A DNA stretch of 64,000 bases from Sphingobium sp. HWE2-09 (lineage in GTDB: Bacteria > Pseudomonadota > Alphaproteobacteria > Sphingomonadales > Sphingomonadaceae), in assembly GCF_035989265.1 (NCBI RefSeq), contig NZ_JAYKZX010000003.1:1488001-1552000 (forward strand). The letters run 5' to 3'. This document shows, piece after piece, positions 10,273 through 17,812 of this stretch. The position numbers and the translations under genes were made by a program. The notes under the pieces were generated by a model that was given only the letters and a program-made list of their open reading frames with translations, was not told the DNA's origin and did no database searches. Positions within the stretch are counted from its first letter, which is position 1. Every line of letters begins with the position of its first letter.

Positions 10273-10283
10273 TGTCGTTACCA
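10270..10283. promoter_or_regulatory. Second probable LacI-family operator, before the regulator gene
   Basis: TGATGTCGTTACCA, followed by TT, matches the 8008 site at all but two positions over TGATnnCGTTACCATT. It lies 53 bases upstream of the regulator start, the right place for autoregulation. If the GH67 frame is real to 10272, it slightly overlaps that end. Confidence 0.5.
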
Positions 10284-10335
10284 TTTCGGCAGCGACATCA
10301 TACCAGCGAAAGCCCGCATCTTTGAGCCTGATCCC

Positions 10336-11403
10336 ATGAGCGACGTTCGATCGTCCCGCCGGCAGCGCAACGCCCCCACCATCAACGACGTCGCCCGCCA
10401 TGCCGGCGTGTCCCCGATGACCGTGTCCCGCGTCATCAACGGCGAGCAGGTGGTGCGCGCGGCGACGCGGGAGAAGGTGGAGGTCGCGATCGCCGCGCTC
10501 AACTACGCGCCCAGCGCGGCGGCGCGGACGCTGGCGGGCGGGGACGAGACGCGGATCGGCCTGCTCTACTCCAACCCGTCCTCCTCTTATCTGAGCGAGT
10601 TCCTGGTCGGCAGCCTGGACCAGGCGAGCCGCAGTGGCGTCGACCTGGTCGTGGAAAAATGGGACGAGGAAATATCGATCGCATCGGTCGTCGCCCATCT
10701 GCAACGCGGGCGGATCGACGGAGTGATCCTGCCGCCGCCGCTATGCGACCATAATGACATGGTCGATGCGCTGGAAAAGGCGGGCATTCCCGCCGTTGCG
10801 GTGGCGACCGGGCGCGCGCCATCGGACCTGGCCGCCGTCAGCATCGACGATCGGCAGGCCGCCTATGAAATGACCCGGCACCTGATCGGCCTGGGCCATG
10901 ATCGCATCGGCTTCATCAAGGGTAATCCGAACCAGAGCGCCAGCGCCAAGCGGTTCGAAGGCTATGTCGCGGCGCTGGGCGAAGCGGGCCTGAGCGTGCA
11001 GGACGAGCTGATCGCGCAGGGCTATTTCACCTATCGATCCGGGCTGGACGCGGCCGAACATATATTGGCGCTGGCCGATCCGCCGACCGCGATCTTCGCC
11101 AGCAACGACGACATGGCCGCCGCTGCGGTCGCGATCGCCCATCGCACCGGGCTGGACGTGCCGGGCGACCTGACCGTCTGCGGCTTTGACGATACCTCGC
11201 TGGCGACGACCATTTGGCCGGAACTCACCACCATTCGCCAGCCGATCAGCGCCATGGCGCGCGCGGCGGTGGAGGTATTGGTGCGGCAGTTGAAGGGGCG
11301 CCGCACCGATGCAGCGGCCGAGCATCTGGTGCTGGAGCATGCGCTGATCCGGCGGCAATCGGATGCCGCGCCGCGGGTGCGGCCGCGTATGGGTGGGCGG
11401 TAA
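10336..11403 (+). CDS. LacI/GalR-family transcriptional regulator
   Basis: A 355-residue regulator. The N-terminal helix-turn-helix is APTINDVARHAGVSPMTVSRVINGE (residues ~13-37) with hinge helix YAPSAAARTLAGG; the rest is a periplasmic-binding-protein-like effector domain (IGFIKGNPNQSASAKR; FASNDDMAAAAV; VCGFDDTSLA; LTTIRQPI). It follows the GH67 gene and lies beside the xylan/glucuronate operon, and two matching operator-like dyads flank it, so it is probably the local repressor. The effector, perhaps a glucuronate or xylo-oligosaccharide derivative, is not readable. Confidence 0.93.
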   Translation: MSDVRSSRRQRNAPTINDVARHAGVSPMTVSRVINGEQVVRAATREKVEVAIAALNYAPSAAARTLAGGDETRIGLLYSNPSSSYLSEFLVGSLDQASRSGVDLVVEKWDEEISIASVVAHLQRGRIDGVILPPPLCDHNDMVDALEKAGIPAVAVATGRAPSDLAAVSIDDRQAAYEMTRHLIGLGHDRIGFIKGNPNQSASAKRFEGYVAALGEAGLSVQDELIAQGYFTYRSGLDAAEHILALADPPTAIFASNDDMAAAAVAIAHRTGLDVPGDLTVCGFDDTSLATTIWPELTTIRQPISAMARAAVEVLVRQLKGRRTDAAAEHLVLEHALIRRQSDAAPRVRPRMGGR

Positions 11404-11420
11404 CGGGCTAACCGTCTTAG

Positions 11421-11492
11421 CCTGTTCCCCGGCGCAGGCCGGGGGCCAGTTTCAACGGGCGGACTGGACCCCGGCCTTCGCTGGGAAGGCGC
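11421..11492. repeat. Palindromic repeat (TTCCCCGGCGCAGGCCGGGG type)
   Basis: CTGTTCCCCGGCGCAGGCCGGGGGCCAG is followed by a diverged inverted arm, CTGGACCCCGGCCTTCGCTGGG. It follows the regulator stop and could act as its transcription end. Related copies are at 17735 and, as a single arm, at 53532. Apart from this repeat and the csbD terminator, 11404-11628 shows nothing recognisable. Confidence 0.65.
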
Positions 11493-11576
11493 TTTAGGTT
11501 CCTACAATGTAGATTAGAATAATGAGCCTAGGTGAGGCGGTAGCACTTATTGCGCTATCCACCGCGATAGGACAGC

Positions 11577-11610
11577 AAAAGGCCCCGTTCCCTTCGGAAC
11601 GAGGCCGTTT
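11577..11610 (-). terminator. Rho-independent terminator of the CsbD gene
   Basis: On the minus strand AAACGGCCTCGTTCC, a GAAG loop, then GGAACGGGGCCTTTT form a strong stem with a T-run, 18 bases past the csbD stop. Confidence 0.8.
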
Positions 11611-11628
11611 GCTTGTCCAGAGGCTGGA

Positions 11629-11811
11629 TCAGATCTTGTCGCCGAGCGCGCCCTTGACCGATCCGGCGACATCCTGGCCGGTGCCCTTGAGCTTCTGGGC
11701 CTTGCCTTCGGCCTCCAGACGCTCATTGTCGGTGGCCTTGCCAACGCCTTCCTTGACGGCGCCTGCGGCTTTATTGGCGGCGGCCTTCAGCTTGTCGGTT
11801 GCTTCACCCAT
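11629..11811 (-). CDS. CsbD-like stress protein
   Basis: A 60-residue hydrophilic, Lys/Ala/Gly-rich protein, MGEATDKLKAAANKAAGAVK onward, ending KGTGQDVAGSVKGALGDKI. The composition and the repeated K-G-x-A pattern match the CsbD family of small, general-stress-induced proteins, whose molecular role is unsettled. AGGAGTAAG precedes the ATG and a strong terminator follows, so it is probably monocistronic. Confidence 0.85.
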   Translation of the reverse strand: MGEATDKLKAAANKAAGAVKEGVGKATDNERLEAEGKAQKLKGTGQDVAGSVKGALGDKI

Positions 11812-11909
11812 GATGCTTACTCCTTCATCGTGACTTCACGCTGTTCAACGAAGAAGTAAGCGGGCAGTTGCAGGCGAAACGGATGCGTAACGACTATATT
11901 CGCCGACGA

Positions 11910-13085
11910 TCAAAGCGGCTTTTCGTAGATCTGATAGATTTTGTTCACCGTGCCCTGGATCGCTTCGGCAATGGCGTTCATCCCCTGATTGTCGTCCAGT
12001 ACCCAGCCCAGTTCGCCCCGGGTCGATGCATAATCGGTGACCGCCTGGACCCTGATCGCCTCGATCATCATGAAGGCCAACTGGCTCGCCATGCGGGACG
12101 ATTGCAGACGTTGCACCACGCCCATCAGCGGCACGCGCATGGTCCGCACCTTGGGCTTGCGCAGCCACCAGAGCAGTTTGGCCCAGCCGAACGGGAACAG
12201 CGAGCCGTTGAGCGGCATCAGCGCCTCATTCAGGTCCGGCAGCGTCATCATGAAGGCGACCGGTTCGCCGTCCAGTTCGGCAATCATGATCAGGTCTTCG
12301 AACACGATCGGCTTCAACTTTTTGCCGGTATGCGCGATCTCCTCATCCGTGATCGGCACGAAGCCCCAATTATTGCCCCAGGCGTCGTTCAGGATCGACA
12401 GGATGATCGCGGCTTCGGCGTCGAACTTCGCCTTTTCGACCTTGCGGATGCGGATGCGCGGATTTTTGTGACCCGACTGGATGATGCGCTGGATCAGCGG
12501 CGGGAAGCTGTTGGTGATGTCCAGTTCATAAGTCTTGAGCTGTTTGACCGGCACATAGCCCGCCCCTTCGATCATCGCCTGATAGGCCGGGCTGTTATGC
12601 CCCATCATCACCGTGGGCGGATGATCATGCCCCGCGATCAGCAGGCCCGGCTCTTCCCAGATGGACAGGGAAATCGGCCCCAGCACGCGGGTCATGCCCT
12701 TGGTGCGCAGCCAGTCTTCGGCCGCGGCGATCAGGGCGTTGCCGACCGTCGCATCCTCTGCCTCGAACAGGCCGAAATTGCCGGTCCCCGGCCCCATCCC
12801 CTGTTCGACCGGCTGTTCCAGCGCGAGATGATCGATATGGGCGGAAATGCGGCCGACCACTTTTCCACCCCGGCGGGCCAGGAAATATTGCGCCTGCGCA
12901 TGGCCGAAAAACGGGTTCTTCCCCGGCGTCAGCAATTCCTTCACTTCGGCCTTCAGCGGCGGCACCCAGTTGGGATCGTTCGCATAAAGCCGCCAGGGCA
13001 GGTCGATAAAGGCCGTAAGGTCGGCCTTGCCGGAAACGGGAGTGATGACCAGATCGGATTGCGCCACGGGTGCCGCCTTCAACAT
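11910..13085 (-). CDS. GNAT-like acyltransferase family protein
   Basis: A 391-residue cytoplasmic protein with two acetyltransferase-like halves. The first contains FFGHAQAQYFLARRGGKVVGRISAHID; the second contains IAELDGEPVAFMMTLPDLNEAL and a conserved run around RVPLMGVV. This long family is common in alphaproteobacteria and sometimes carries doubtful names such as dATP pyrophosphohydrolase. No substrate can be inferred. The start MLKAAPVAQSDL was chosen over an ATG 33 codons earlier because the extra residues look non-native. It stands alone, upstream of csbD and divergent from the desaturase gene. Confidence 0.7.
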   Translation of the reverse strand: MLKAAPVAQSDLVITPVSGKADLTAFIDLPWRLYANDPNWVPPLKAEVKELLTPGKNPFFGHAQAQYFLARRGGKVVGRISAHIDHLALEQPVEQGMGPGTGNFGLFEAEDATVGNALIAAAEDWLRTKGMTRVLGPISLSIWEEPGLLIAGHDHPPTVMMGHNSPAYQAMIEGAGYVPVKQLKTYELDITNSFPPLIQRIIQSGHKNPRIRIRKVEKAKFDAEAAIILSILNDAWGNNWGFVPITDEEIAHTGKKLKPIVFEDLIMIAELDGEPVAFMMTLPDLNEALMPLNGSLFPFGWAKLLWWLRKPKVRTMRVPLMGVVQRLQSSRMASQLAFMMIEAIRVQAVTDYASTRGELGWVLDDNQGMNAIAEAIQGTVNKIYQIYEKPL

Positions 13086-13228
13086 AGGATAGGGTGCGGT
13101 GCAGTTCGCTCCTTGGCCGTCCAATGTCAATCGGGAGCCGCGCACTGGACGCCATGTCGGCCCACAAGATGGTGAATATGTCATGGTGCTGCCATGATCT
13201 TAGCGCATTTGGAGGCTAGAGCGCTCGC

Positions 13229-14296
13229 ATGACCGTGCATGATCCCATATTGGCCGCTGCCCGGCGCGCACGCGCCGCGATCCCCGACGATAGCGCGATG
13301 TTGCGCGCCGCGGCCGAGCTGACGCGCGACTATGCGCTCGCCAATCCGCGCATCTACTGGCCCGACATGCTGGCGTCCGCGCTGATCGGTTGGGGCGCGA
13401 TGGTTGGTGCGATCCTGGTGCAGAATGTGGCGGTCGCAGTCGCCTGCGCGCTCATCGCAATGATGGCGCTGTATCGCGCGGCCAGCTTCATCCATGAACT
13501 GACCCATATCCGCAAAGGCGCTTTGCCCGGCTTCCGCCTGGGCTGGAACCTGATCGTCGGCATCCCGCTGATGATCCCGTCCTTCATGTATGAAGGCGTC
13601 CATACCCAGCATCACGCCCGCACCCGTTATGGCACGGCGGATGATCCCGAATATCTGCCGCTCGCGCTGATGAAGCCCTGGTCGCTGCCGCTGTTCATCC
13701 TCGTCGCGTCGCTGGCGCCGGTGGGCCTGATCCTGCGCTTCGGCGTCCTGACCCCGCTGTCGCTGCTGATCCCGCCGCTGCGGCGCAAGGTGGTGGCGGA
13801 ACTGTCGGCGCTGTCGATCAATCCCGCCTATCGCCGTCGCGCGCCCGAAGGGGACTTTGCGCGCATGTGGATATGGCAGGAAGCGGGTGCCTGTCTGTTC
13901 GCGCTGGCGCTGGTGGGCAGCGTCTTCGCCTTCGGCTGGAAGCCTTTGCTCGTCTATATGGCGATCCATTCGGCGATGACCGTCGTCAACCAATTGCGCA
14001 CCCTGGTCGCGCATTTGTGGGAGAATGAGGGCGAGGCGATGACCGTGACTGCGCAATATCTCGATTCGGTCAATGTGCCGCCGCCGGGCTATCTGCCCGC
14101 GCTATGGGCGCCGGTAGGCCTGCGCTATCACGCGCTGCACCATCTGCTGCCCAGCGTGCCCTATCATGCGTTGGGCAAGGCTCATGCGCGGTTGATCGCC
14201 ACCTTGGCACAGGAATCTCCCTATCATCGCGGCAATTACAAGGGCATGGTCCCGCTGGTCGGCAAGATCGCCCGCAGCACGATGACGGCGCGCTAA
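13229..14296 (+). CDS. Membrane fatty acid desaturase family protein
   Basis: A 355-residue membrane di-iron enzyme. The three histidine boxes are visible: HELTH (~residue 90), HTQHH (~125) and HALHH (~295), with several hydrophobic segments between them. This is the fatty-acid desaturase/hydroxylase superfamily; whether it acts on fatty acyl chains, carotenoids or another lipid cannot be read. It is divergent from the GNAT-like gene and convergent with the TRIC gene, so probably has its own promoter. Confidence 0.85.
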   Translation: MTVHDPILAAARRARAAIPDDSAMLRAAAELTRDYALANPRIYWPDMLASALIGWGAMVGAILVQNVAVAVACALIAMMALYRAASFIHELTHIRKGALPGFRLGWNLIVGIPLMIPSFMYEGVHTQHHARTRYGTADDPEYLPLALMKPWSLPLFILVASLAPVGLILRFGVLTPLSLLIPPLRRKVVAELSALSINPAYRRRAPEGDFARMWIWQEAGACLFALALVGSVFAFGWKPLLVYMAIHSAMTVVNQLRTLVAHLWENEGEAMTVTAQYLDSVNVPPPGYLPALWAPVGLRYHALHHLLPSVPYHALGKAHARLIATLAQESPYHRGNYKGMVPLVGKIARSTMTAR

Positions 14297-14309
14297 GGGA
14301 CGGCGCGCC

Positions 14310-14954
14310 TCACCCCTCTTCGTCGCGATACACCGGCAGGCCCAGCCCGCGCCAGATCGCCATCGCCCGCAACGCAAAGCCCAGCAGGGCGGCGATGACG
14401 CCCGCGACCGGCACGTCCAGTCCGATCCAGCGCAGCACCACGAACAGTCCCGCCGCGAAGGCCGCCGCCGTCACATAGAGTTCCGGCCGCAGCAGGATCG
14501 ACGGCTCGCCTGCCAGCAGGTCGCGCATGATCCCGCCGACGCAGCCGGTGACAACGCCCATCATCCCCGCCACGAAAGGCGGCACGCCAAAGCTCAACGC
14601 CTTGGCCGCGCCGAACACGGCGAAGGCCGCCAGCCCGATCGCGTCGAGCCAGTCGAGCGCCCGCGCGCTCCAGAATTTGCGCGGGGTGAACCACACCAGC
14701 AGTGCTGCGCCCATACAGGCGATGGCGGGGACCGGGTCCACCACCCAGAAGACCGGCGCATCGATCAACAGGTCGCGCACGGTGCCGCCGCCAACCCCCG
14801 TCACCAGCGCGAAAAAGGCGAAAGTAACCAGCGTCTGCCGCAAGCGCGCCGCCGCGAGAGCACCCGACGCGGCGAAGACGAAGGTGCCGACAATGCTCAA
14901 TGTTTCGAGCACCGGACCGATGGTGGTGGCGAGCAGGGGCGTGGTGGGGAGCAT
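14310..14954 (-). CDS. TRIC-type cation channel family protein (YicG-like)
   Basis: A 214-residue inner-membrane protein with about seven hydrophobic segments made of two repeated halves. Each half carries the family signature: VGGGTVRDLLIDAPVFWV and VGGIMRDLLAGEPSILLR. These are prokaryotic trimeric intracellular cation channels (formerly UPF0126/YicG), conducting K+ or Na+. The ATG at 14954 is the first plausible start. It ends 13 bases from the convergent desaturase gene. Confidence 0.9.
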   Translation of the reverse strand: MLPTTPLLATTIGPVLETLSIVGTFVFAASGALAAARLRQTLVTFAFFALVTGVGGGTVRDLLIDAPVFWVVDPVPAIACMGAALLVWFTPRKFWSARALDWLDAIGLAAFAVFGAAKALSFGVPPFVAGMMGVVTGCVGGIMRDLLAGEPSILLRPELYVTAAAFAAGLFVVLRWIGLDVPVAGVIAALLGFALRAMAIWRGLGLPVYRDEEG

Positions 14955-15011
14955 GGTTCACTCTACCGTGTGTGACAGGGTTGCAAAGCGAGACCCGGCA
15001 TTTCAAATCTC

Positions 15012-15103
15012 GTCATTCCCGCGCAGGCGGGAACCCATCTCCCGCCATCTCCATGGGCACAAGGCCGGGAGGTGGATCCCCGCCTGCGCGGGGATGACGA
15101 CTG
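15012..15103. repeat. Palindromic intergenic repeat (GTCATTCCCGCGCAGGCGGG type)
   Basis: Same architecture as the element at 1879: arms CGTCATTCCCGCGCAGGCGG and CCGCCTGCGCGGGGATGACG flank a central CCATCTCC / GGAGGTGG pair. It sits between the M20 peptidase stop and the TRIC gene. Confidence 0.8.
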
Positions 15104-15107
15104 AAAA

Positions 15108-16418
15108 TTATTTCCGCCCCTTCTCCACCGCCAACCGGCTCATCAATATCGCCGCGCGCGTCGCCTGACGCTTCATGCTGGCCAGGTCGACCTTCTCCGC
15201 CGCACTATGGTCGCCGCTCGACGCCGGGCCAAGGCCGACCAGCCCGTCCGTATCCTGCGCGACGAAGCTGATATCGCCCGCGCCACGCTTGAGCGGATCG
15301 AGCGCGGCCATCTCCGGCAGGCCAAGATCGCGATTAATGCCATTGAGCTTGCCCAGCAGCGCCTTGTTTCCTGCGGTCGGCGCCATCGACGGATAGCCCA
15401 TATCGAACGCTATGCTCGCCCCCGTCCCGGGCAGATGCCCTGCATCGACGATCGCCTGCATCCTCGCGCGGACCCGCTGCGTCTGTTCCTCGCTGAGTGT
15501 ACGAAAATCGCCCTTCGCCACCGCGATCGGCGGGATGATGTTGGTCTTGCCGGTCACCGCGATGCGCACGCCGTCCTTGTCGACATCCGCGCTCTGGCCA
15601 CCGCCGATCAGGCCAACATTGAAGGTCAGATTGGGTTCGGGCAGTTCCTTGCGAAACGCCACGATGATCCGCGCCAGTTCGTATATCGCGCCGTCGCCCG
15701 CGCTGGCCGAAAATATGCCCGAACTATGCCCCGACTTGCCGGTCGCGGTCAGCGTCCAGCTGTTGGAGGAGCGACGCGCGATCGACCCCATATCCTTGCC
15801 GTCCTGCTGGGCCAGCCCTTCGAAATCCAGCGCGACATCCGCGCGCTTGCCCGCCGCGACCAAGTCCGCCCGCGCGACCGATACCGGATCGCCTAAATCC
15901 TCCTCGTCGCCGGTCAGCACCACTTCGATATTTGCAGCCTTCAGCGTGCCTGCCGCCTGCATGGCCTTGAGCGCCAGCAACATCGTCACCACGCCGCCCT
16001 TGTCGTCGGCGGCGCCGGGGCCGCGCGCGAAATCGCCTTCGCGCTTGAAGGTCTGGAACGGCGAATCCGGTTCGAACACCGTATCCAGATGCCCGATCAA
16101 CAACATCTTCGTACCACCCGCCTTGCCCTTGTGCACGGCGATCAGATGGCCCGCACGCTTGGCGGCATCCATCGGCTTCCACGTCACCGTAAAGCCCAGC
16201 GCCTCATATTCCGGGCGCAGCATGTCGGCCACCGCCTTCACGCCGGGAAAATTCATCGACCCGCTATTCTGGTTCACCAGTTTTTCGAGCAGCGCTATGG
16301 AGGGTTCATAGCCCGCCTCCACCGTGGCGCCGATCTTCTGTTCGGCCGGGGTGAGCGCCGCGTGCGCCATCGGCGCGCCGCTCATCAGCAGCGCGCCCAT
16401 AACGATGGATCGGATCAC
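15108..16418 (-). CDS. Secreted M20 family metallopeptidase (CPG2-like)
   Basis: A 436-residue zinc exopeptidase, probably periplasmic. The leader MIRSIVMGALLMSGAPMAHA looks Sec-dependent. Metal ligands are visible in LLIGHLDTVFE (His, Asp), GPGAADDKGG (Asp), TGDEEDLGD (catalytic and metal Glu), ALDFEG (Asp) and SSGDHSAAE (His). The insert with SSNSWTLTATGKSGHSSG is the dimerisation/lid domain of the carboxypeptidase G2 group. The GTG at 16418 overlaps the TGA of the upstream glutathione peroxidase gene (GTGA), implying co-translation; longer in-frame starts lie inside that gene. Confidence 0.9.
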   Translation of the reverse strand: MIRSIVMGALLMSGAPMAHAALTPAEQKIGATVEAGYEPSIALLEKLVNQNSGSMNFPGVKAVADMLRPEYEALGFTVTWKPMDAAKRAGHLIAVHKGKAGGTKMLLIGHLDTVFEPDSPFQTFKREGDFARGPGAADDKGGVVTMLLALKAMQAAGTLKAANIEVVLTGDEEDLGDPVSVARADLVAAGKRADVALDFEGLAQQDGKDMGSIARRSSNSWTLTATGKSGHSSGIFSASAGDGAIYELARIIVAFRKELPEPNLTFNVGLIGGGQSADVDKDGVRIAVTGKTNIIPPIAVAKGDFRTLSEEQTQRVRARMQAIVDAGHLPGTGASIAFDMGYPSMAPTAGNKALLGKLNGINRDLGLPEMAALDPLKRGAGDISFVAQDTDGLVGLGPASSGDHSAAEKVDLASMKRQATRAAILMSRLAVEKGRK

Positions 16419-16960
16419 TTGGCCAGTTCCGCCTCGATCGCCGACACCAGCGCCGGGTCGTTGGGTGCGGTGGTGGGGTCGAAGCGCGCGGCGACGCTGC
16501 CGTCCTTGGCGATCAGGAACTTCTCGAAATTCCACAGTATTTCGGGCGCGGGATTGGGGGTGATGCCATAGCCTTTCAGCTTTTCGCGGAACCCATCGGC
16601 GTCGCCCTGCGCATCGGCCTTTGCACCGGTGAGCGCGGCATAAAGCGGATGCTTGTCGGGTCCGGTGACCACGATCTTTTCGAACATCGGAAAGTCGACG
16701 CCGAAATTGGTGGTGCAGAAGGTCGCTATTTCATCATTGCTGCCCGGCTCCTGCGCGCCGAAATCATTGGCCGGGAAGCCCGCGACCACCAGCCCCTGCT
16801 CCTTATAATCGGCATAGAGCTTTTCCAGCCCCTCATATTGCGGCGTCAGTCCGCATTTGGACGCGACATTGACCGCCAGCACCACCTTGCCCGCATAGTC
16901 GGCCAGGCTGGCGTCCGCGCCCTTGATGGTCTTGAGCGGGATCTGTTGAATATCGGTCAT
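16415..16960 (-). CDS. Glutathione peroxidase (Cys type)
   Basis: A 181-residue thioredoxin-fold peroxidase reducing hydroperoxides. Motifs: VVLAVNVASKCGLTPQYEGL with the peroxidatic Cys (not selenocysteine), VVAGFPANDFGAQEPGS with a resolving-region Gln, and EILWNFEKFLI with the conserved Trp-Asn. The family usually uses thioredoxin or glutathione as reductant. AGGAGA precedes tandem ATGs at 16963 and 16960; the second has better spacing. It is coupled to the M20 peptidase gene by a 4-base overlap. Confidence 0.93.
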   Translation of the reverse strand: MTDIQQIPLKTIKGADASLADYAGKVVLAVNVASKCGLTPQYEGLEKLYADYKEQGLVVAGFPANDFGAQEPGSNDEIATFCTTNFGVDFPMFEKIVVTGPDKHPLYAALTGAKADAQGDADGFREKLKGYGITPNPAPEILWNFEKFLIAKDGSVAARFDPTTAPNDPALVSAIEAELAK

Positions 16961-17000
16961 CATTCGTCTCCTGGGAATCGGGTCGTGGCGGACCTTGCCA

Positions 17001-17708
17001 TCATATCGCCGCGCCGAACAGATGCCCCGCACCCGCCGTCACCGCCATCGCCATTACGCCCCAGAATAGGGTGCGCATGATCGACCGCAGCGGCCGTGCC
17101 CCGCCCAGCCGCGCGCCGACATAGCCCAACAGCGCAAGGCATAACAGGCAGACGCCAACGATCGCGGCAATGGCGTTACCCGCCGAAACCAATGCCGCGG
17201 CGATCACCGGCGGCGCGGCTCCTGCCGCAAAGCTCGCCGCAGACGCCATCGCCGCCTGCACCGGCCGCGCGGTGGCGATGTCGGAAATGCCCAGTTCGTC
17301 GCGCGCATGAGCGCCCAGCGCATCGGCCGCCATCAACTGCTCGGCCACCTGCCCCGCCAGATCGGATGTCAGTCCGCGCTCGATATAGATGTCGCGCAAC
17401 TCCGCCCATTCGGCATGCGGCTGGGTCGCGAGCGCCTTACGTTCTTTCGCCAGGTCCGCGCGTTCCGTATCGGATTGCGCGCTGACGGACACATATTCGC
17501 CCGCCGCCATCGACATGGCGCCGGCGACGAGCGCGGCCACGCCGGACAGGAGGATCGCCTGGGACGAAGCCCCCGACGCCGCGATGCCGGTCATCAGGCT
17601 GGCCGTCGATACGATCCCGTCATTGGCCCCCAACACCGTGGCGCGCAGCCAGCCGACGCGGTTGACATAATGGACGGCGTGGTGGGGCTGTACGGTTTGC
17701 GTGTCCAT
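17001..17708 (-). CDS. VIT1/CCC1-type Fe/Mn transporter family protein
   Basis: A 235-residue inner-membrane protein. The start HYVNRVGWLRATVLGANDGI is the family hallmark, followed by AGAMSMAAGEYVSVSAQSDTE, a hydrophilic metal-binding linker rich in Glu, and three C-terminal membrane segments. Family members move Fe2+ or Mn2+ out of the cytosol. It ends about 38 bases before the glutathione peroxidase start, so a shared oxidative-stress or metal operon is possible but not shown. Confidence 0.9.
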   Translation of the reverse strand: MDTQTVQPHHAVHYVNRVGWLRATVLGANDGIVSTASLMTGIAASGASSQAILLSGVAALVAGAMSMAAGEYVSVSAQSDTERADLAKERKALATQPHAEWAELRDIYIERGLTSDLAGQVAEQLMAADALGAHARDELGISDIATARPVQAAMASAASFAAGAAPPVIAAALVSAGNAIAAIVGVCLLCLALLGYVGARLGGARPLRSIMRTLFWGVMAMAVTAGAGHLFGAAI

Positions 17709-17734
17709 CGGTCATCCCCTATCGCCTATCTCGC

Positions 17735-17806
17735 TTGTTCCCCGGCGCAGGCCGGGGTCCAGTTCAACAATCCGCTCTAGCCCCCTGCCTTCGCCGGGGA
17801 ACAGCA
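17735..17806. repeat. Palindromic repeat (TTCCCCGGCGCAGGCCGGGG type)
   Basis: Arms TTGTTCCCCGGCGCAGGCCG and CCTTCGCCGGGGAACAG flank a short spacer containing CCAGTT. It lies between the ABC-F stop and the VIT gene start. Confidence 0.75.
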
Positions 17807-17812
17807 AACTGC

